This document shows, piece by piece, positions 45,416 through 54,517 of a DNA stretch of 64,000 bases (within the stretch, counting starts at the first letter, position 1; each line of letters begins with the position of its first letter). The stretch covers positions 186,001 to 250,000 of the forward strand of contig NZ_MLFK01000009.1 of assembly GCF_001879205.1 (NCBI RefSeq), read 5' to 3'. The notes beneath the pieces were generated by a model that was not told where the DNA came from, did not search any database, and saw nothing but the letters and a program-made list of their open reading frames with translations. The stretch is from Flavobacterium johnsoniae (GTDB lineage Bacteria; Bacteroidota; Bacteroidia; Flavobacteriales; Flavobacteriaceae). A program made the translations under genes and the position numbers.

Positions 45416-47002
45416 CTACAGCGTATCGGTTTTTTGTTTTAAAGGAAGGGTCACCGTAAATTCGGCGCCATTGTCCTTTTCCCCGGCGGCAGTTATTTTG
45501 CCATTATGCCTTTCGGCAATCTTTCTGCACAGGGCAAGGCCCAAGCCATTTCCCTCGTACTGGTCTTTAGAATGCAGTCTTTCAAATGCCGTAAAAATCT
45601 TTTCTGCAAATTTAGGATCAATTCCAATACCATTATCCTTTATTTTTATCTGTAGAAAATCCTGGCCGTCACTATTGATGATGCTGCTTGTTATGATAAC
45701 TCTGGGAGGCTCGTCCGCTTTGGAAAATTTCAGGGCATTTTGGATCAGGTTATAAAAAAGCTGGTTAATTAAAATCGGCGCTCCCTGAATCTGCGGAAGA
45801 TCAGAAGTAACTAAAATAGCACCTTTTTCTCTTATTATGAGCTCGAGGTCTATTTTTATGTCTTCAATAACCTCATTAAGAGTAATTGTTTCTATAACCT
45901 GTGAAGTTTTGTCAAGGGTGGAATAGGTCAAAATTCCCTCTATAATATTTTCCATTCTCTGGGCAGACTGGCTTACTTTATGAAGGTATTTTTTAGATTT
46001 TTCATTAACATTGTCTTCTATGTCATTTCGTAAAAGGGTATTGAAAAATTTAATTTTTCGCAGCGGCTCTCGAAGATCGTGGCTTACTACGCTGGCAAAA
46101 TGCATCAGATCGCTATTAGAACGCGTGAGCTCATTTGTGCGACTTGAGACCTGCTTTTTTAGTTCCTCCTGAAATTCCTTATGCTCGTGTATATCCTGAA
46201 CAATCCCAATGATGGTCTTTGCAGACCCGTCCTTGTCCTTGATAATCTTTCCATTGATTTTAGCCCAGCGGTAGGAGCCGTTATCATTTAAAATTCTTGC
46301 CTCATAACATATTTTTCCCGTTGCCTCAGCCTGCTGGTGTGCTTTTTCGCGCGCCGGGAGGTCCTCTTGATGAAGTTTTGAAATTAAATCGTCATTTGTT
46401 GTTTCGCTTGCAATGGAACAGATCGTATTGAAATTTGCTGAAGTCTTGATTTTTTTGGTCTCAAGGTCTATTTCATAACTTCCTATCCCGGAGCTTTCTA
46501 TGGCTATGGTTAATTTTTCATTCGCTTTCAGGGTTTCTTCTTTTGCTTTGTGCAGATCCGTGATGTCAGCGCCGGTGTTAAGCACGCCATAGACTTTTCC
46601 ATGCTCGTCAAAGAGCGGAATAAAACTATAATTAAAGTAATGTTCGGTCATAATTCCCTGCATGACCAGATCTACTTTTCTGCCCACAGCATGAAAGGCT
46701 GTTCCGGTTTTGAGAACGCCAAGGGCCTCATCGAGAATCTGCTGGTTTTCAATTTCAGGAACAACACTGAGATAGGTTTTTCCAAGTACATCATTTCCTT
46801 TGCCCCATGTTTTGATCATGGCATCATTGGCCAGTGCAATTTCTAAATTATCTCCCACATACACTCCGACGGGAAGAGGGATAGCATCAATTATATTTTG
46901 TAGAAGCCCTGGATTACGGTACATAGCGTTAGATTTGATTGGTATAGTTTTAATGGCGAAGCTATTGGCTTTTAAATGTTTATGGTTACATGAATTCTGC
47001 AT
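45416..47002 (-). CDS. PAS sensor histidine kinase (two PAS)
   Basis: 528 residues with no transmembrane segments. PAS-like domains ~30-150 and ~165-275 with a PAC-type motif (YRWAKINGKIIKDKDGSAKT), HisKA (FASVVSHDLREPLRKIKF) and HATPase (FYNLIQNALKFS, DNGIGIDP, GNGLGLALCRKIAERHNG). Likely cytoplasmic light/redox/metabolite sensing; the signal is unknown. A start at MYRNPGLLQ (46924) is also possible. Probably partnered by one of the single-domain response regulators. Confidence 0.9.
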   Translation of the reverse strand: MQNSCNHKHLKANSFAIKTIPIKSNAMYRNPGLLQNIIDAIPLPVGVYVGDNLEIALANDAMIKTWGKGNDVLGKTYLSVVPEIENQQILDEALGVLKTGTAFHAVGRKVDLVMQGIMTEHYFNYSFIPLFDEHGKVYGVLNTGADITDLHKAKEETLKANEKLTIAIESSGIGSYEIDLETKKIKTSANFNTICSIASETTNDDLISKLHQEDLPAREKAHQQAEATGKICYEARILNDNGSYRWAKINGKIIKDKDGSAKTIIGIVQDIHEHKEFQEELKKQVSSRTNELTRSNSDLMHFASVVSHDLREPLRKIKFFNTLLRNDIEDNVNEKSKKYLHKVSQSAQRMENIIEGILTYSTLDKTSQVIETITLNEVIEDIKIDLELIIREKGAILVTSDLPQIQGAPILINQLFYNLIQNALKFSKADEPPRVIITSSIINSDGQDFLQIKIKDNGIGIDPKFAEKIFTAFERLHSKDQYEGNGLGLALCRKIAERHNGKITAAGEKDNGAEFTVTLPLKQKTDTL

Positions 47003-47038
47003 TTTGTATCATAATTCCAATAATACAGCTGATTGTTT

Positions 47039-47332
47039 CTATTGTTTCTGCTTCGATTTTTTGTTATTGGAAATGGCCCGCTGCTCGCTGCATCTAAAGC
47101 GTTTAATTGCGTCACTGCGTTTCCGCAGATGCTTTGTTTGACAGTTTTCTACCCTTTTGCGCCAAAGTTTATAGCTGCCGGGTTTGAGTTCCTTCTTCAT
47201 TAAAATTTTTACATCAGCTTCCTGAAGCTCAAACTGATATGCAATGGCTTCAAAAGGGGTTCTGTCTTCCCATGCCATTTCAATAATTCGATCCAGGTCA
47301 CGATCGGGAAATTGCCGTTTTACTTTTTTCAT
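47039..47332 (-). CDS. TIGR03643-type small basic protein
   Basis: 97 residues from the ATG at 47332; the open frame continues to a TTG at 47359. The N-terminus DRDLDRIIEMAWEDRTPFEA, with KLWRKRVENCQTKHLRKR, matches the conserved TIGR03643 family of unknown function. The Lys/Arg-rich tail suggests nucleic-acid binding. It lies just upstream of the histidine kinase on the same strand. Confidence 0.8.
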   Translation of the reverse strand: MKKVKRQFPDRDLDRIIEMAWEDRTPFEAIAYQFELQEADVKILMKKELKPGSYKLWRKRVENCQTKHLRKRSDAIKRFRCSEQRAISNNKKSKQKQ

Positions 47333-47580
47333 AATTCTATTTTTTTGAGGGATTCCCAATAGGGAATTAAGGAGAGCATAGCGAAGTTAAATAAAATAGT
47401 TTTTATTTTGTTTAATATTTATTAAAAATAGTTAAACAATTATTATCTTTAACATTAAGATATCATCTTATATGAAATGCCCCCTTTTGGTCTTTTGATA
47501 TTTAATAAATAATATCTTATTTTCTTGAAAATCATAGCAGAAACAATCAGAACGGTTCTTTAATTCTAATCTTTAAAAAA

Positions 47581-48264
47581 ATGAAAACTATTGTAATTGT
47601 TGGCGGCAGTAAAGGAATTGGTAATGGTGTTTTAGTGCAGCAGCTTGAAAATTATAAGGTAATCAATATCAGCAGGACAGCTCCCGATATTACCCATTCA
47701 AATTTAATTCATTTTTCAGTTGATGTGCTCCGTGATGCTTTGCCTGAATTTGAAAGTATAGATGCCCTGGTGTATTGTCCGGGGTCCATAAACCTCAAAC
47801 CCATTCTGGGCTTAAGCCTGGATGATTTCAGAAAAGATTTTGAAATTAACGTGATGGGTGCCGTCAAAGTGATTCAGCATTATCTGCCTGCGTTAAAGAA
47901 AGGGGAAAACCCTTCTATTGTTTTATTCAGTACCGTTGCGGCAAAGCTCGGAATGCCTTTTCACTCCAGTATTGCGGCCTCTAAGGCAGCAGTAGAGGGT
48001 CTGGTTAAATCGCTCGGTGCCGAACTTGCCCCGTTAATTCGTATCAATGATATTGCCCCGACTATTACAGAGACTTCTTTGTCGGGATCTATTTTAAGAA
48101 ACGACCGTATGAAAGAAAATATGATCGAGCGCCACCCCTTGAAAAATTACCTCAAGCCCGCAGAGGTGGCCCGTATGGCAGGGTATCTTATTTCTGAAGA
48201 TGCAGCATAAATTTCAGGCCAGATTTTCGCGATGGATTATGGTTTGGTAAGCTTTAAATTGTAA
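47581..48264 (+). pseudogene. SDR oxidoreductase with in-frame stop
   Basis: Codons 1-209 encode a short-chain dehydrogenase (GGSKGIGNGV at the nucleotide loop; SSIAASKAAVEGLVK). TAA at 48208-48210 then interrupts the frame, but translation past it gives ISGQIFAMDYGLVSFKL to a second stop at 48264: the normal SDR end with the SGQ-x-x-x-x-D-x-G motif. One substitution or a sequencing error would explain it. The position of the catalytic Tyr in YxxxK is Ile. Either a recent pseudogene or a truncated enzyme of 209 residues. Confidence 0.7.
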
Positions 48265-48276
48265 AACAGCTCAGAG

Positions 48277-49689
48277 ATGAAAATTCTATTAACAGGTGCT
48301 ACAGGTTATATCGGCAAGAGGCTGCTGCCCTTGCTCCTGGATCACGGAAATGAGGTGGTCTGCTGCGTCCGGGATAAAAACAGGTTTTATTTTCCTGAAC
48401 AGTTTAAAAATAAAATACAGGTCATTGAAGCTGATTTTCTGGATCTGGAAAGTCTTAAAAATATCCCTGATGATATAGATGTAGCTTATTACCTGATCCA
48501 TTCCATGTCCGGCGCTTCCAATTATGATGAATTGGAAAGCATTTCGGCACATTATTTCATTGAAAAAATAAACCAGACAAATGCAAAACAGATTATTTAC
48601 CTCAGCGGAATTGTAAATGATAAATCACTATCCAAACATTTATCATCAAGAAAGGCTGTAGAAGAAATTTTAAAAACCGCAGCAGTGCCGTTAACTGTAC
48701 TTCGGGCGGGAATAATAGTAGGATCAGGAAGCGCCTCTTTTGAAATAATACGCGATCTGGTGGATAAACTGCCCATTATGGTTACCCCTAAATGGCTCAA
48801 TACAAAATGCCAGCCGATTGCCATCAGCGATGTTTTGGAATTTTTAATCCGCTCGCTGTTAAACCCGGCAGTTTATAATGAAAGTTTTGATATCGGGGGA
48901 CCTGATATTTTGACCTACAAGGAAATGCTGCTGGAGTTTGCCAGAGTAAAAAAACTCCAAAGATATATTTACACCGTACCAGTGATGACCCCGAAATTAT
49001 CGTCTTATTGGCTGTATTTTGTGACTTCAACTTCCTTTAAGCTGGCCTCGGCGCTGGTCAGCAGCATGAAAGTTGAAGTCATCTGCAGCGATAACAGAAT
49101 TAATAATTTACTGCGAGTTACACCGATCTCTTACCGGCAGGCATTAGAAAGGGCTTTGAAAAAGATCAGTGATGATGATATTATTTCGAGCTGGAAAGAT
49201 TCACAAGTAAGCGGGCAATTTAGAGGAAATGTTTCTCAATATTTAAAGGTTCCGAAAAGAGGCTGTTATATTGACAGGAGAAAAAGAACAATTATAAACA
49301 GGGAATATACCATCGCAAGGATCTGGTCCATAGGCGGGGACACAGGATGGTATTATGCCGATTGGCTCTGGGAGCTGCGAGGGTTCATCGATAAGATTTT
49401 TGGCGGTGTCGGCACCAGAAGGGGAAGGACACATAAAACGCAAATACATGTAGGTGATGCACTGGATTTCTGGAGGGTGGTATACGCCGATAAGAAGCAG
49501 GGTAAACTGGTTTTATATGCCGAGATGAAACTTCCAGGCGAGGCCTGGCTGGAATTTAAAATAATCAACAATACTTTATATCAGGCAGCCACTTTTAAAC
49601 CGTGCGGGATTATGGGCAGGCTGTACTGGTATGCTGTCATGCCATTCCATGGTTTTATATTTGAGGGAATGCTTAAAAAACTAATTTAA
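48277..49689 (+). CDS. NAD(P)-dependent epimerase with C-terminal DUF2867
   Basis: 470 residues. An extended-SDR Rossmann domain (LLTGATGYIGKRLLPLL at 5-21; YLIHSMSGASNYDELE) runs to ~300. A DUF2867 domain (IARIWSIGGDTGWYYADWLW, RRGRTHKTQIHVGDALDFWR, FKPCGIMGRLYWYAV) runs to the end. Acts probably on a membrane-associated or hydrophobic substrate; not known. It follows the broken SDR gene by 12 bases and may have been cotranscribed with it. Confidence 0.88.
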   Translation: MKILLTGATGYIGKRLLPLLLDHGNEVVCCVRDKNRFYFPEQFKNKIQVIEADFLDLESLKNIPDDIDVAYYLIHSMSGASNYDELESISAHYFIEKINQTNAKQIIYLSGIVNDKSLSKHLSSRKAVEEILKTAAVPLTVLRAGIIVGSGSASFEIIRDLVDKLPIMVTPKWLNTKCQPIAISDVLEFLIRSLLNPAVYNESFDIGGPDILTYKEMLLEFARVKKLQRYIYTVPVMTPKLSSYWLYFVTSTSFKLASALVSSMKVEVICSDNRINNLLRVTPISYRQALERALKKISDDDIISSWKDSQVSGQFRGNVSQYLKVPKRGCYIDRRKRTIINREYTIARIWSIGGDTGWYYADWLWELRGFIDKIFGGVGTRRGRTHKTQIHVGDALDFWRVVYADKKQGKLVLYAEMKLPGEAWLEFKIINNTLYQAATFKPCGIMGRLYWYAVMPFHGFIFEGMLKKLI

Positions 49690-49879
49690 GGATGTAACGG
49701 ACAACATGGGATGACATGGACTATTTTACAGCAGGGTTATTGTACTGGTATAGCCTTATTTTTTAATATTCTTCAATTTAAAAGGATTTGTAAAATGAGA
49801 TCATGGGAGCATTAATTTTGCAGCATATAATTTCATTTGGACATTTTTAGTACATTTGGACATTGCAAAACCGCTTGAT

Positions 49880-50380
49880 ATGATAAGTGCTGAGAATCCG
49901 GATGCTGAAAGCCCAAAAGAAAAAGAGCCGGTAAAAATTCTGCTGGCCGAGGATGATACCGAAGACCAGGAATTATTCATCGATGCTCTGGATGAAGCGC
50001 AGATTGCTTCTGAGGTAACGACCGTTGAAAATGGGCAGGAGCTCCTCGATACGCTCAGGGATGAATCCCAGAGCGATCCCGATATTATTTTTATAGATGT
50101 CAATATGCCCGTTAAAGGAGGCAAAAAGGCGCTGGAAGAAATAAAGAAAGACGATTATCTTCGTGGCATTCCCACCGTTATGCTCTCCACCTGGGATCAT
50201 CCTGCCGATATTGAAGATACCTTTGCTAAAGGGGCAGACCTTTATGTGCAGAAACCAAATTCTTTTAACGCTTTTGTGCTGCTGCTGAAAAAAGTCTTTC
50301 TTCTGCACTGGGCAAAAGCCTTATTGGGGCCGGTGAGAAATTTATTTTTTGTTTCAGAAAAGAATGTCGGAAAGGGTTAA
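49880..50380 (+). CDS. Single-domain response regulator (CheY-like)
   Basis: 166 residues from the ATG at 49880; the frame extends to a TTG at 49856. One receiver domain: LLAEDDTEDQELF acidic pocket, IIFIDVNMPVKGG with the phospho-Asp, STW and QKPNSFN with the Lys. No output domain, so it acts through protein contact or a phosphorelay. Same architecture as the 63427 gene, including D-D-x-x-D/E-D-Q-E-x-F at the pocket. Confidence 0.9.
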   Translation: MISAENPDAESPKEKEPVKILLAEDDTEDQELFIDALDEAQIASEVTTVENGQELLDTLRDESQSDPDIIFIDVNMPVKGGKKALEEIKKDDYLRGIPTVMLSTWDHPADIEDTFAKGADLYVQKPNSFNAFVLLLKKVFLLHWAKALLGPVRNLFFVSEKNVGKG

Positions 50381-50507
50381 AGGATTGCTTTTTAGTCTGC
50401 GTGTTTGATCTTGCGTGCTAATATAATTGATTTGGCTAATTTAGTTTCAGGCTGCTCAGGGAACTTTATAAAACTACGGGCTGTCGAAAAACCCGGGTCA
50501 ATTTTAT

Positions 50508-50645
50508 ATGATATTATTTTTTTGAAGCTCTTTCCGCTATACGTTCCACCCGAGCGCAGCGAACTGGCGAAGCAATCTTTTGCACCGAACACCAGCACAA
50601 AAGCATTTTCACTGCTATCGGGGCTAATAGGGAAAGGGCGTATCT
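50508..50645 (+). repeat. Dispersed palindromic repeat B, copy 2
   Basis: TTTTTGAAGCTCTTTCCGCT, CAATCTTTTGCACCGAACAC and GCACAAAAGCATTTTCACTG, homologous to the copies at 44541 and 60705. It carries an extra insert (CACCCGAGCGCAGCGAACTG) near 50548. A 100-codon frame across it mirrors the repeat and is not treated as a gene. Confidence 0.75.
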
Positions 50646-50726
50646 ATTTTTTCGGAAATTTATCTAATATTGTATATTGTTTATTTAGTATCGAAAAATT
50701 ACGATAAATCAATAAGAAAAAAAATC

Positions 50727-51041
50727 CTAGATCCTTAACGGGACTTCGAACCATCATTCAGCTCCAACTAAATCTCTAATAAAGCCACCTTAAGACTGTT
50801 TATTCTAAACAGACTAAGAATTTCCTGTGAAAAAATCGAACCACAAATATTAGGCTGTAAAGGCTTGAAAAGACAATATATTTTGCAAAAAAAAGAGACA
50901 ACTATCAATTAGTTGTCTCTTTTAGTGACTTTACTGAACAATTTACAAACCATTTTATGAATGATTTGAAGAAATTAGCCTATTTTTCTATTGATTTCTA
51001 AGATAATTATTTAAGTTTTTTAATTAGAAGCGGTTTGTATG
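50727..51041 (+). repeat. Dispersed hairpin-tail repeat, copy 4 (long form)
   Basis: The leading module (50727-50890) is ~85% alike to 19912-20080 by eye. A perfect 14-bp hairpin follows (AAAAGAGACAACTA 50891-50904, TAGTTGTCTCTTTT 50910-50923), then a tail to 51041 that matches 44740-44852. So the head and stem are like copy 2 and the tail like copy 3: a mosaic. The gap 51042-51320 has no gene. Confidence 0.8.
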
Positions 51042-51320
51042 TTAAGTAAGGGTAAAAACTTAAAATTTGTTAATTCTTGTGATTAAGAACTTTTAGTTGA
51101 AGATTTACATCTAAAAATTAATTGTATCTCAAGAAATTTTGAGTGCTAAATTTAATTTGTTTTTATCATATTATTCTAATCAAAATTTAGTGTCAACAAT
51201 ATAATTAATAAATCAAATCTATATTAGACTTCATCATGATCATTTTTGAAACATAATAAAATAAATGTAGATTAGCATTCGATTTGAAACAGATTTTTTT
51301 CAATACAGAAATTATTGCAA

Positions 51321-52187
51321 ATGAAATGGATTACCAGAGAAAGACCTAAGATAGACCGAATCGCATGTCCGTGGCTGATTAAGAGATTTGTGGATAAGGA
51401 TGCAGAATTTATTTATGTTCCGTATAATATTGTTTTGGCGAAAGCCAAAGAACTGAGTGCTATTCCGTTTGATATTCCCGATGTTGAATATACACATTAC
51501 AATGAGCAATGTACTTTTGATTTTATTATAAAAAAACATAAGATTAACGATCCTGCTATTTCAATTATAGCAGATATTGTTCGTGGGGCTGATACAGACA
51601 GACATGATATTGCTAAAGAAGCGGCGGGGCTTTGGGCTGTTTCTGCTGGACTTTCTTATAATATTCAGGATGATCATAAATTATTGGAATCAGGAATGGT
51701 AATTTATGACGCTTTATACAGTTGGGCAACGCATTTGTATAAGCAGAATCATCTGCAAAACAGTCCTTTTGAGAATTTACTGCATGAAGTTTATAATAAG
51801 TTTTTAAAAGAAAAAAAATCTGCCAATAAAACACCATCCTGGGTTAAGGATCTAAAAGAAATTATTCAGGATCAAATTGACGCTCAGTTTGCTTTTGATT
51901 TAAAGAAAATTTCAAACGACCTTGATTTGAATCCGTCTTATCTGTCAAGAGAATTCTCCAAATATTTTGAAGATTTGAATTTTGGAGAATATGTTAGAAA
52001 ACTCCGTATTGAAAAAGCGATAAATCTGATTGAAAATTCGACTTATTCATTAACAGAAATCGCGTATATGACTGGTTTCTCAGATCAAAGTCATTTTACT
52101 AGAATTTTCAAGCTTCATACGGGCAAAAATCCATCCTCTTATCGAAAAAAAATACAGAAAAGTAATTCAGATACAAAAGGTAAATAA
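51321..52187 (+). CDS. ChrB-like domain fused to AraC-type DNA-binding domain
   Basis: 288 residues from ATG at 51321. Residues 1-~140 are a chromate-resistance ChrB C-terminal-type domain (RPKIDRIACPWLIKRFVDKD, DIVRGADTDRHDIAKEAAGL). After a linker, residues ~180-285 form an AraC double HTH (LTEIAYMTGFSDQSHFTRIF, LHTGKNPSSYRKK). Most ChrB proteins have a different N-terminal domain, so this is an unusual fusion, fitting a chromate-sensing regulator. It is followed by a barrel-like protein and ChrA, which it probably controls. Confidence 0.88.
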   Translation: MKWITRERPKIDRIACPWLIKRFVDKDAEFIYVPYNIVLAKAKELSAIPFDIPDVEYTHYNEQCTFDFIIKKHKINDPAISIIADIVRGADTDRHDIAKEAAGLWAVSAGLSYNIQDDHKLLESGMVIYDALYSWATHLYKQNHLQNSPFENLLHEVYNKFLKEKKSANKTPSWVKDLKEIIQDQIDAQFAFDLKKISNDLDLNPSYLSREFSKYFEDLNFGEYVRKLRIEKAINLIENSTYSLTEIAYMTGFSDQSHFTRIFKLHTGKNPSSYRKKIQKSNSDTKGK

Positions 52188-52249
52188 GGTTCTATTTTTT
52201 GAGAATCAATACTTTTAGTTTTGTTTTTAATTCTAAAAAAAACAAAAAA

Positions 52250-52747
52250 ATGTATTTCAAATTTACTCTTTTATGTGCCTTATTTACATCTGTTTCAGCT
52301 GCTTTTTCACAAACTACATATCCGAAAATAACAGGTTATTTTGGTGTAATGCATCCTATAGTTACAATTAGTGGTGATGAAACCAATGTAAATTTCAGAG
52401 ATTATTATGCCGTTGGATTTCCAACAGGAATCAACATTTGGAAAAGTGAAAAGATCGGATTTTCTTTAGAAATAGTTCCCAATATAAAAGATGATAACGG
52501 ATCAAGTAAGGTAACAAATCTGACCTTCCATCCAGGAGTTCTGGTGGCTTTGGGTAAAGGATATTCCTTTGCTGGCCGCGTCGCTTTTGAATCGGGTGGA
52601 AGATATGGCTTTACACCTGTATTTAACAAAACCATAATCAAAAATAAAACATGCAGCTATTATGCAGCTGTACCGCTTCCGGTTCGATTCGGCAATGATC
52701 ATACAGCTACTTTTACAGTAGGCTTTCAATTTGGAATAGCTTTTTAA
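52250..52747 (+). CDS. Exported outer-membrane-barrel-like protein
   Basis: 165 residues from ATG at 52250 (an upstream TTG at 52199 is unlikely). A signal peptide is cleaved near AAFSQ (~22). The mature part has amphipathic strands and ends in an aromatic strand (ATFTVGFQFGIAF), typical of small outer-membrane barrels. Family not recognised. It lies between the ChrB-AraC fusion and ChrA, 1 base before ChrA, so it is part of the chromate operon. Confidence 0.7.
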   Translation: MYFKFTLLCALFTSVSAAFSQTTYPKITGYFGVMHPIVTISGDETNVNFRDYYAVGFPTGINIWKSEKIGFSLEIVPNIKDDNGSSKVTNLTFHPGVLVALGKGYSFAGRVAFESGGRYGFTPVFNKTIIKNKTCSYYAAVPLPVRFGNDHTATFTVGFQFGIAF

Positions 52748-52748
52748 G

Positions 52749-53912
52749 ATGCAAACGAATCCAGTATACAGCTTAAAGCAAATAACCCTATATTTTCTTA
52801 AACTTGGTACGACAGGTTTTGGCGGCCCTGTTGCATTAGTAGGTTATATGTATAAAGATTTGGTCGAAAACCGTAAATGGGTTTCAGAAGAAGAATACAA
52901 GCAGGGTTTGGCTTTAGCCCAGTTAGCACCCGGTCCGCTCGCAGCGCAATTAGGAATTTATTTGGGTTTTGTTCATTATGGATTTTTAGGCGCAACCTTA
53001 GTTGGTTTTGCTTTTATACTTCCATCGTTTATATTGGTAGTCTTGTTAGGAATTATTTATAAAATATTTGGAGGTTTATCATGGATACAAGCCGTTTTTT
53101 ATGGTGTTGGCGCCACAGTTGTTGGTATTATTGCGCTCAGTTCGTATAAGCTTACATTAAAATCGGTAGGTGAGTTCAGCTTTAATTCTCTTAAATCAAA
53201 ATGGCTGTTGTGGCTATTTTTTATTCTGGCGGTTACAGTAACATTCATAACAGAAAAAGAACATGTACTACTCTTTATCGCTGCCGGACTTTTGTATATG
53301 ATTATAAAAGCTCCTCCTAATTGGTGGAATTCAAAGACAACAAATTTTATTATAATTTTTCAGATGGTCGTATGGGATTTTGAAGAATCTAATTTATTAA
53401 AATTGGGTATTTTCTTTGCCAAAGCAGGGACATTTGTTTTTGGCAGCGGACTGGCAATTGTTCCTTTTCTGCATTCCGGAGTTGTATTGGAAAATCAATG
53501 GCTAACCGAGCAACAGTTTTTAGATTCAGTTGCAGTCGCTATGATCACACCGGGGCCAGTTGTAATAACAGTTGGGTTTATTGGATATTTAGTTGATGGT
53601 TTTCTAGGAGCAGTTGTTGCGGCTTTAGCAACATTTTTACCTTGCTATTTGTTTACGATTCTTTTGGCACCATATTTTAAAAAAATTGCAGAAAATAAAT
53701 CAGTCAAGGCATTTGTCGAAGGAATTACTGCTGTAGTTGTGGGTGCATTGGTCGGTTCTGTAATTATTATAGCAAAAAGAAGTATTATAGATGTCCCTTC
53801 ATCACTAATTGCTGCAATAACTATTTTAGTTTTACTTTTTTACAAAAAAGTCAAGGAGCCTTACCTTATTTTAGCAGCTGGCATTGTGGGGGTAATCATC
53901 AAGCTAATATAG
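52749..53912 (+). CDS. chrA: Chromate transporter ChrA
   Basis: 387 residues with about ten to twelve membrane segments in two homologous CHR halves. N-terminal half: TTGFGGPVALVGYMYKDLV, LAQLAPGPLAAQLGIYLG. C-terminal half: FVFGSGLAIVPFLHSGVV, AVAMITPGPVVITVGFIGY. The family exports chromate from the cytoplasm. It begins 1 base after the barrel-like gene. Last gene of the operon. Confidence 0.94.
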   Translation: MQTNPVYSLKQITLYFLKLGTTGFGGPVALVGYMYKDLVENRKWVSEEEYKQGLALAQLAPGPLAAQLGIYLGFVHYGFLGATLVGFAFILPSFILVVLLGIIYKIFGGLSWIQAVFYGVGATVVGIIALSSYKLTLKSVGEFSFNSLKSKWLLWLFFILAVTVTFITEKEHVLLFIAAGLLYMIIKAPPNWWNSKTTNFIIIFQMVVWDFEESNLLKLGIFFAKAGTFVFGSGLAIVPFLHSGVVLENQWLTEQQFLDSVAVAMITPGPVVITVGFIGYLVDGFLGAVVAALATFLPCYLFTILLAPYFKKIAENKSVKAFVEGITAVVVGALVGSVIIIAKRSIIDVPSSLIAAITILVLLFYKKVKEPYLILAAGIVGVIIKLI

Positions 53913-54051
53913 GATGCATTTCGACATTAAGCATTTTTTAAACTTTCTTTATGATAATTTCTCCTTTCCACTTATTTTTTAGATAAACTAAAATTATTGT
54001 TAATATAAAATAAGATTTTTTTTAATCTTAATGTTTATAGTACTTTAGAAC

Positions 54052-54093
54052 GGTTTGTATCCTGTAGAGTTAACTCTACAGGATACAAATCGC
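54052..54093. repeat. 42-bp near-perfect palindrome
   Basis: CGGTTTGTATCCTGTAGAGT followed by its reverse complement with no loop and one mismatch over 21 bp. The GCGGTTTGTAT end also occurs at 44839-44849 and 51030-51040, at the 3' ends of the hairpin-tail repeats. It may be two element ends joined. The region 53913-54051 before it is A+T-rich with no gene. Confidence 0.7.
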
Positions 54094-54138
54094 TTAATTT
54101 TTCGATGTAAAATATGGTTAAATAGTACAAAAATGGCC

Positions 54139-54315
54139 AAAAAAAAAGCTAAAACTCTCGTTTTAACTTTTTTTAAGAGTGACCCCGACGGGACAAATTT
54201 CAACAAAATTTATGGAAGATTTAAAGAGATTGGCTTACTGGAAGTAGGGGCTGTCTTTGAATGGCATAATGATTTTGGTTTGGATGTCCTGTTGGGGATT
54301 GACGAGATTTTCTAA
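54139..54315 (+). repeat. Dispersed hairpin-tail repeat, copy 5
   Basis: A hairpin with different stem (AAAAAAAG-TAAAAC / GTTTTA-CTTTTTTT) is followed by a tail (GACCCCGACGGGACAAATTT ... TTTGGTTTGGATGTCCTGTTG) matching copies 1 and 2. An 86-codon frame (54055-54315) runs through palindrome, hairpin and tail; because the other copies have stops in that frame I treat it as chance. Bases 54316-54517 hold nothing else. Confidence 0.65.
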
Positions 54316-54517
54316 AAACTGAATTTTGTAAATTATCTGGGTTGTTGGGAATGCTTCAAGGAATAAGCTTACCATCATTATTTGAATGTCGTTCTTGCCA
54401 CTAAAGTTGTTGGCTATTCCATTTTACCAGTTTTGGCTACTTAAATTATGGTTTTGGCTAAATTTTCTTTCCTGTATCTGCGCAAATTTGCAACATAATA
54501 ATACTAAAATAATCATT

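Noticed and set aside
50405..50707. 100-codon plus-strand frame
   Set aside because: It reads through repeat B copy 2; the same translated words would appear wherever the repeat lies, with no protein-like features.
54055..54315. 86-codon frame across palindrome, hairpin and tail
   Set aside because: Other copies of the tail are interrupted by stops in this frame, so coding is not conserved.
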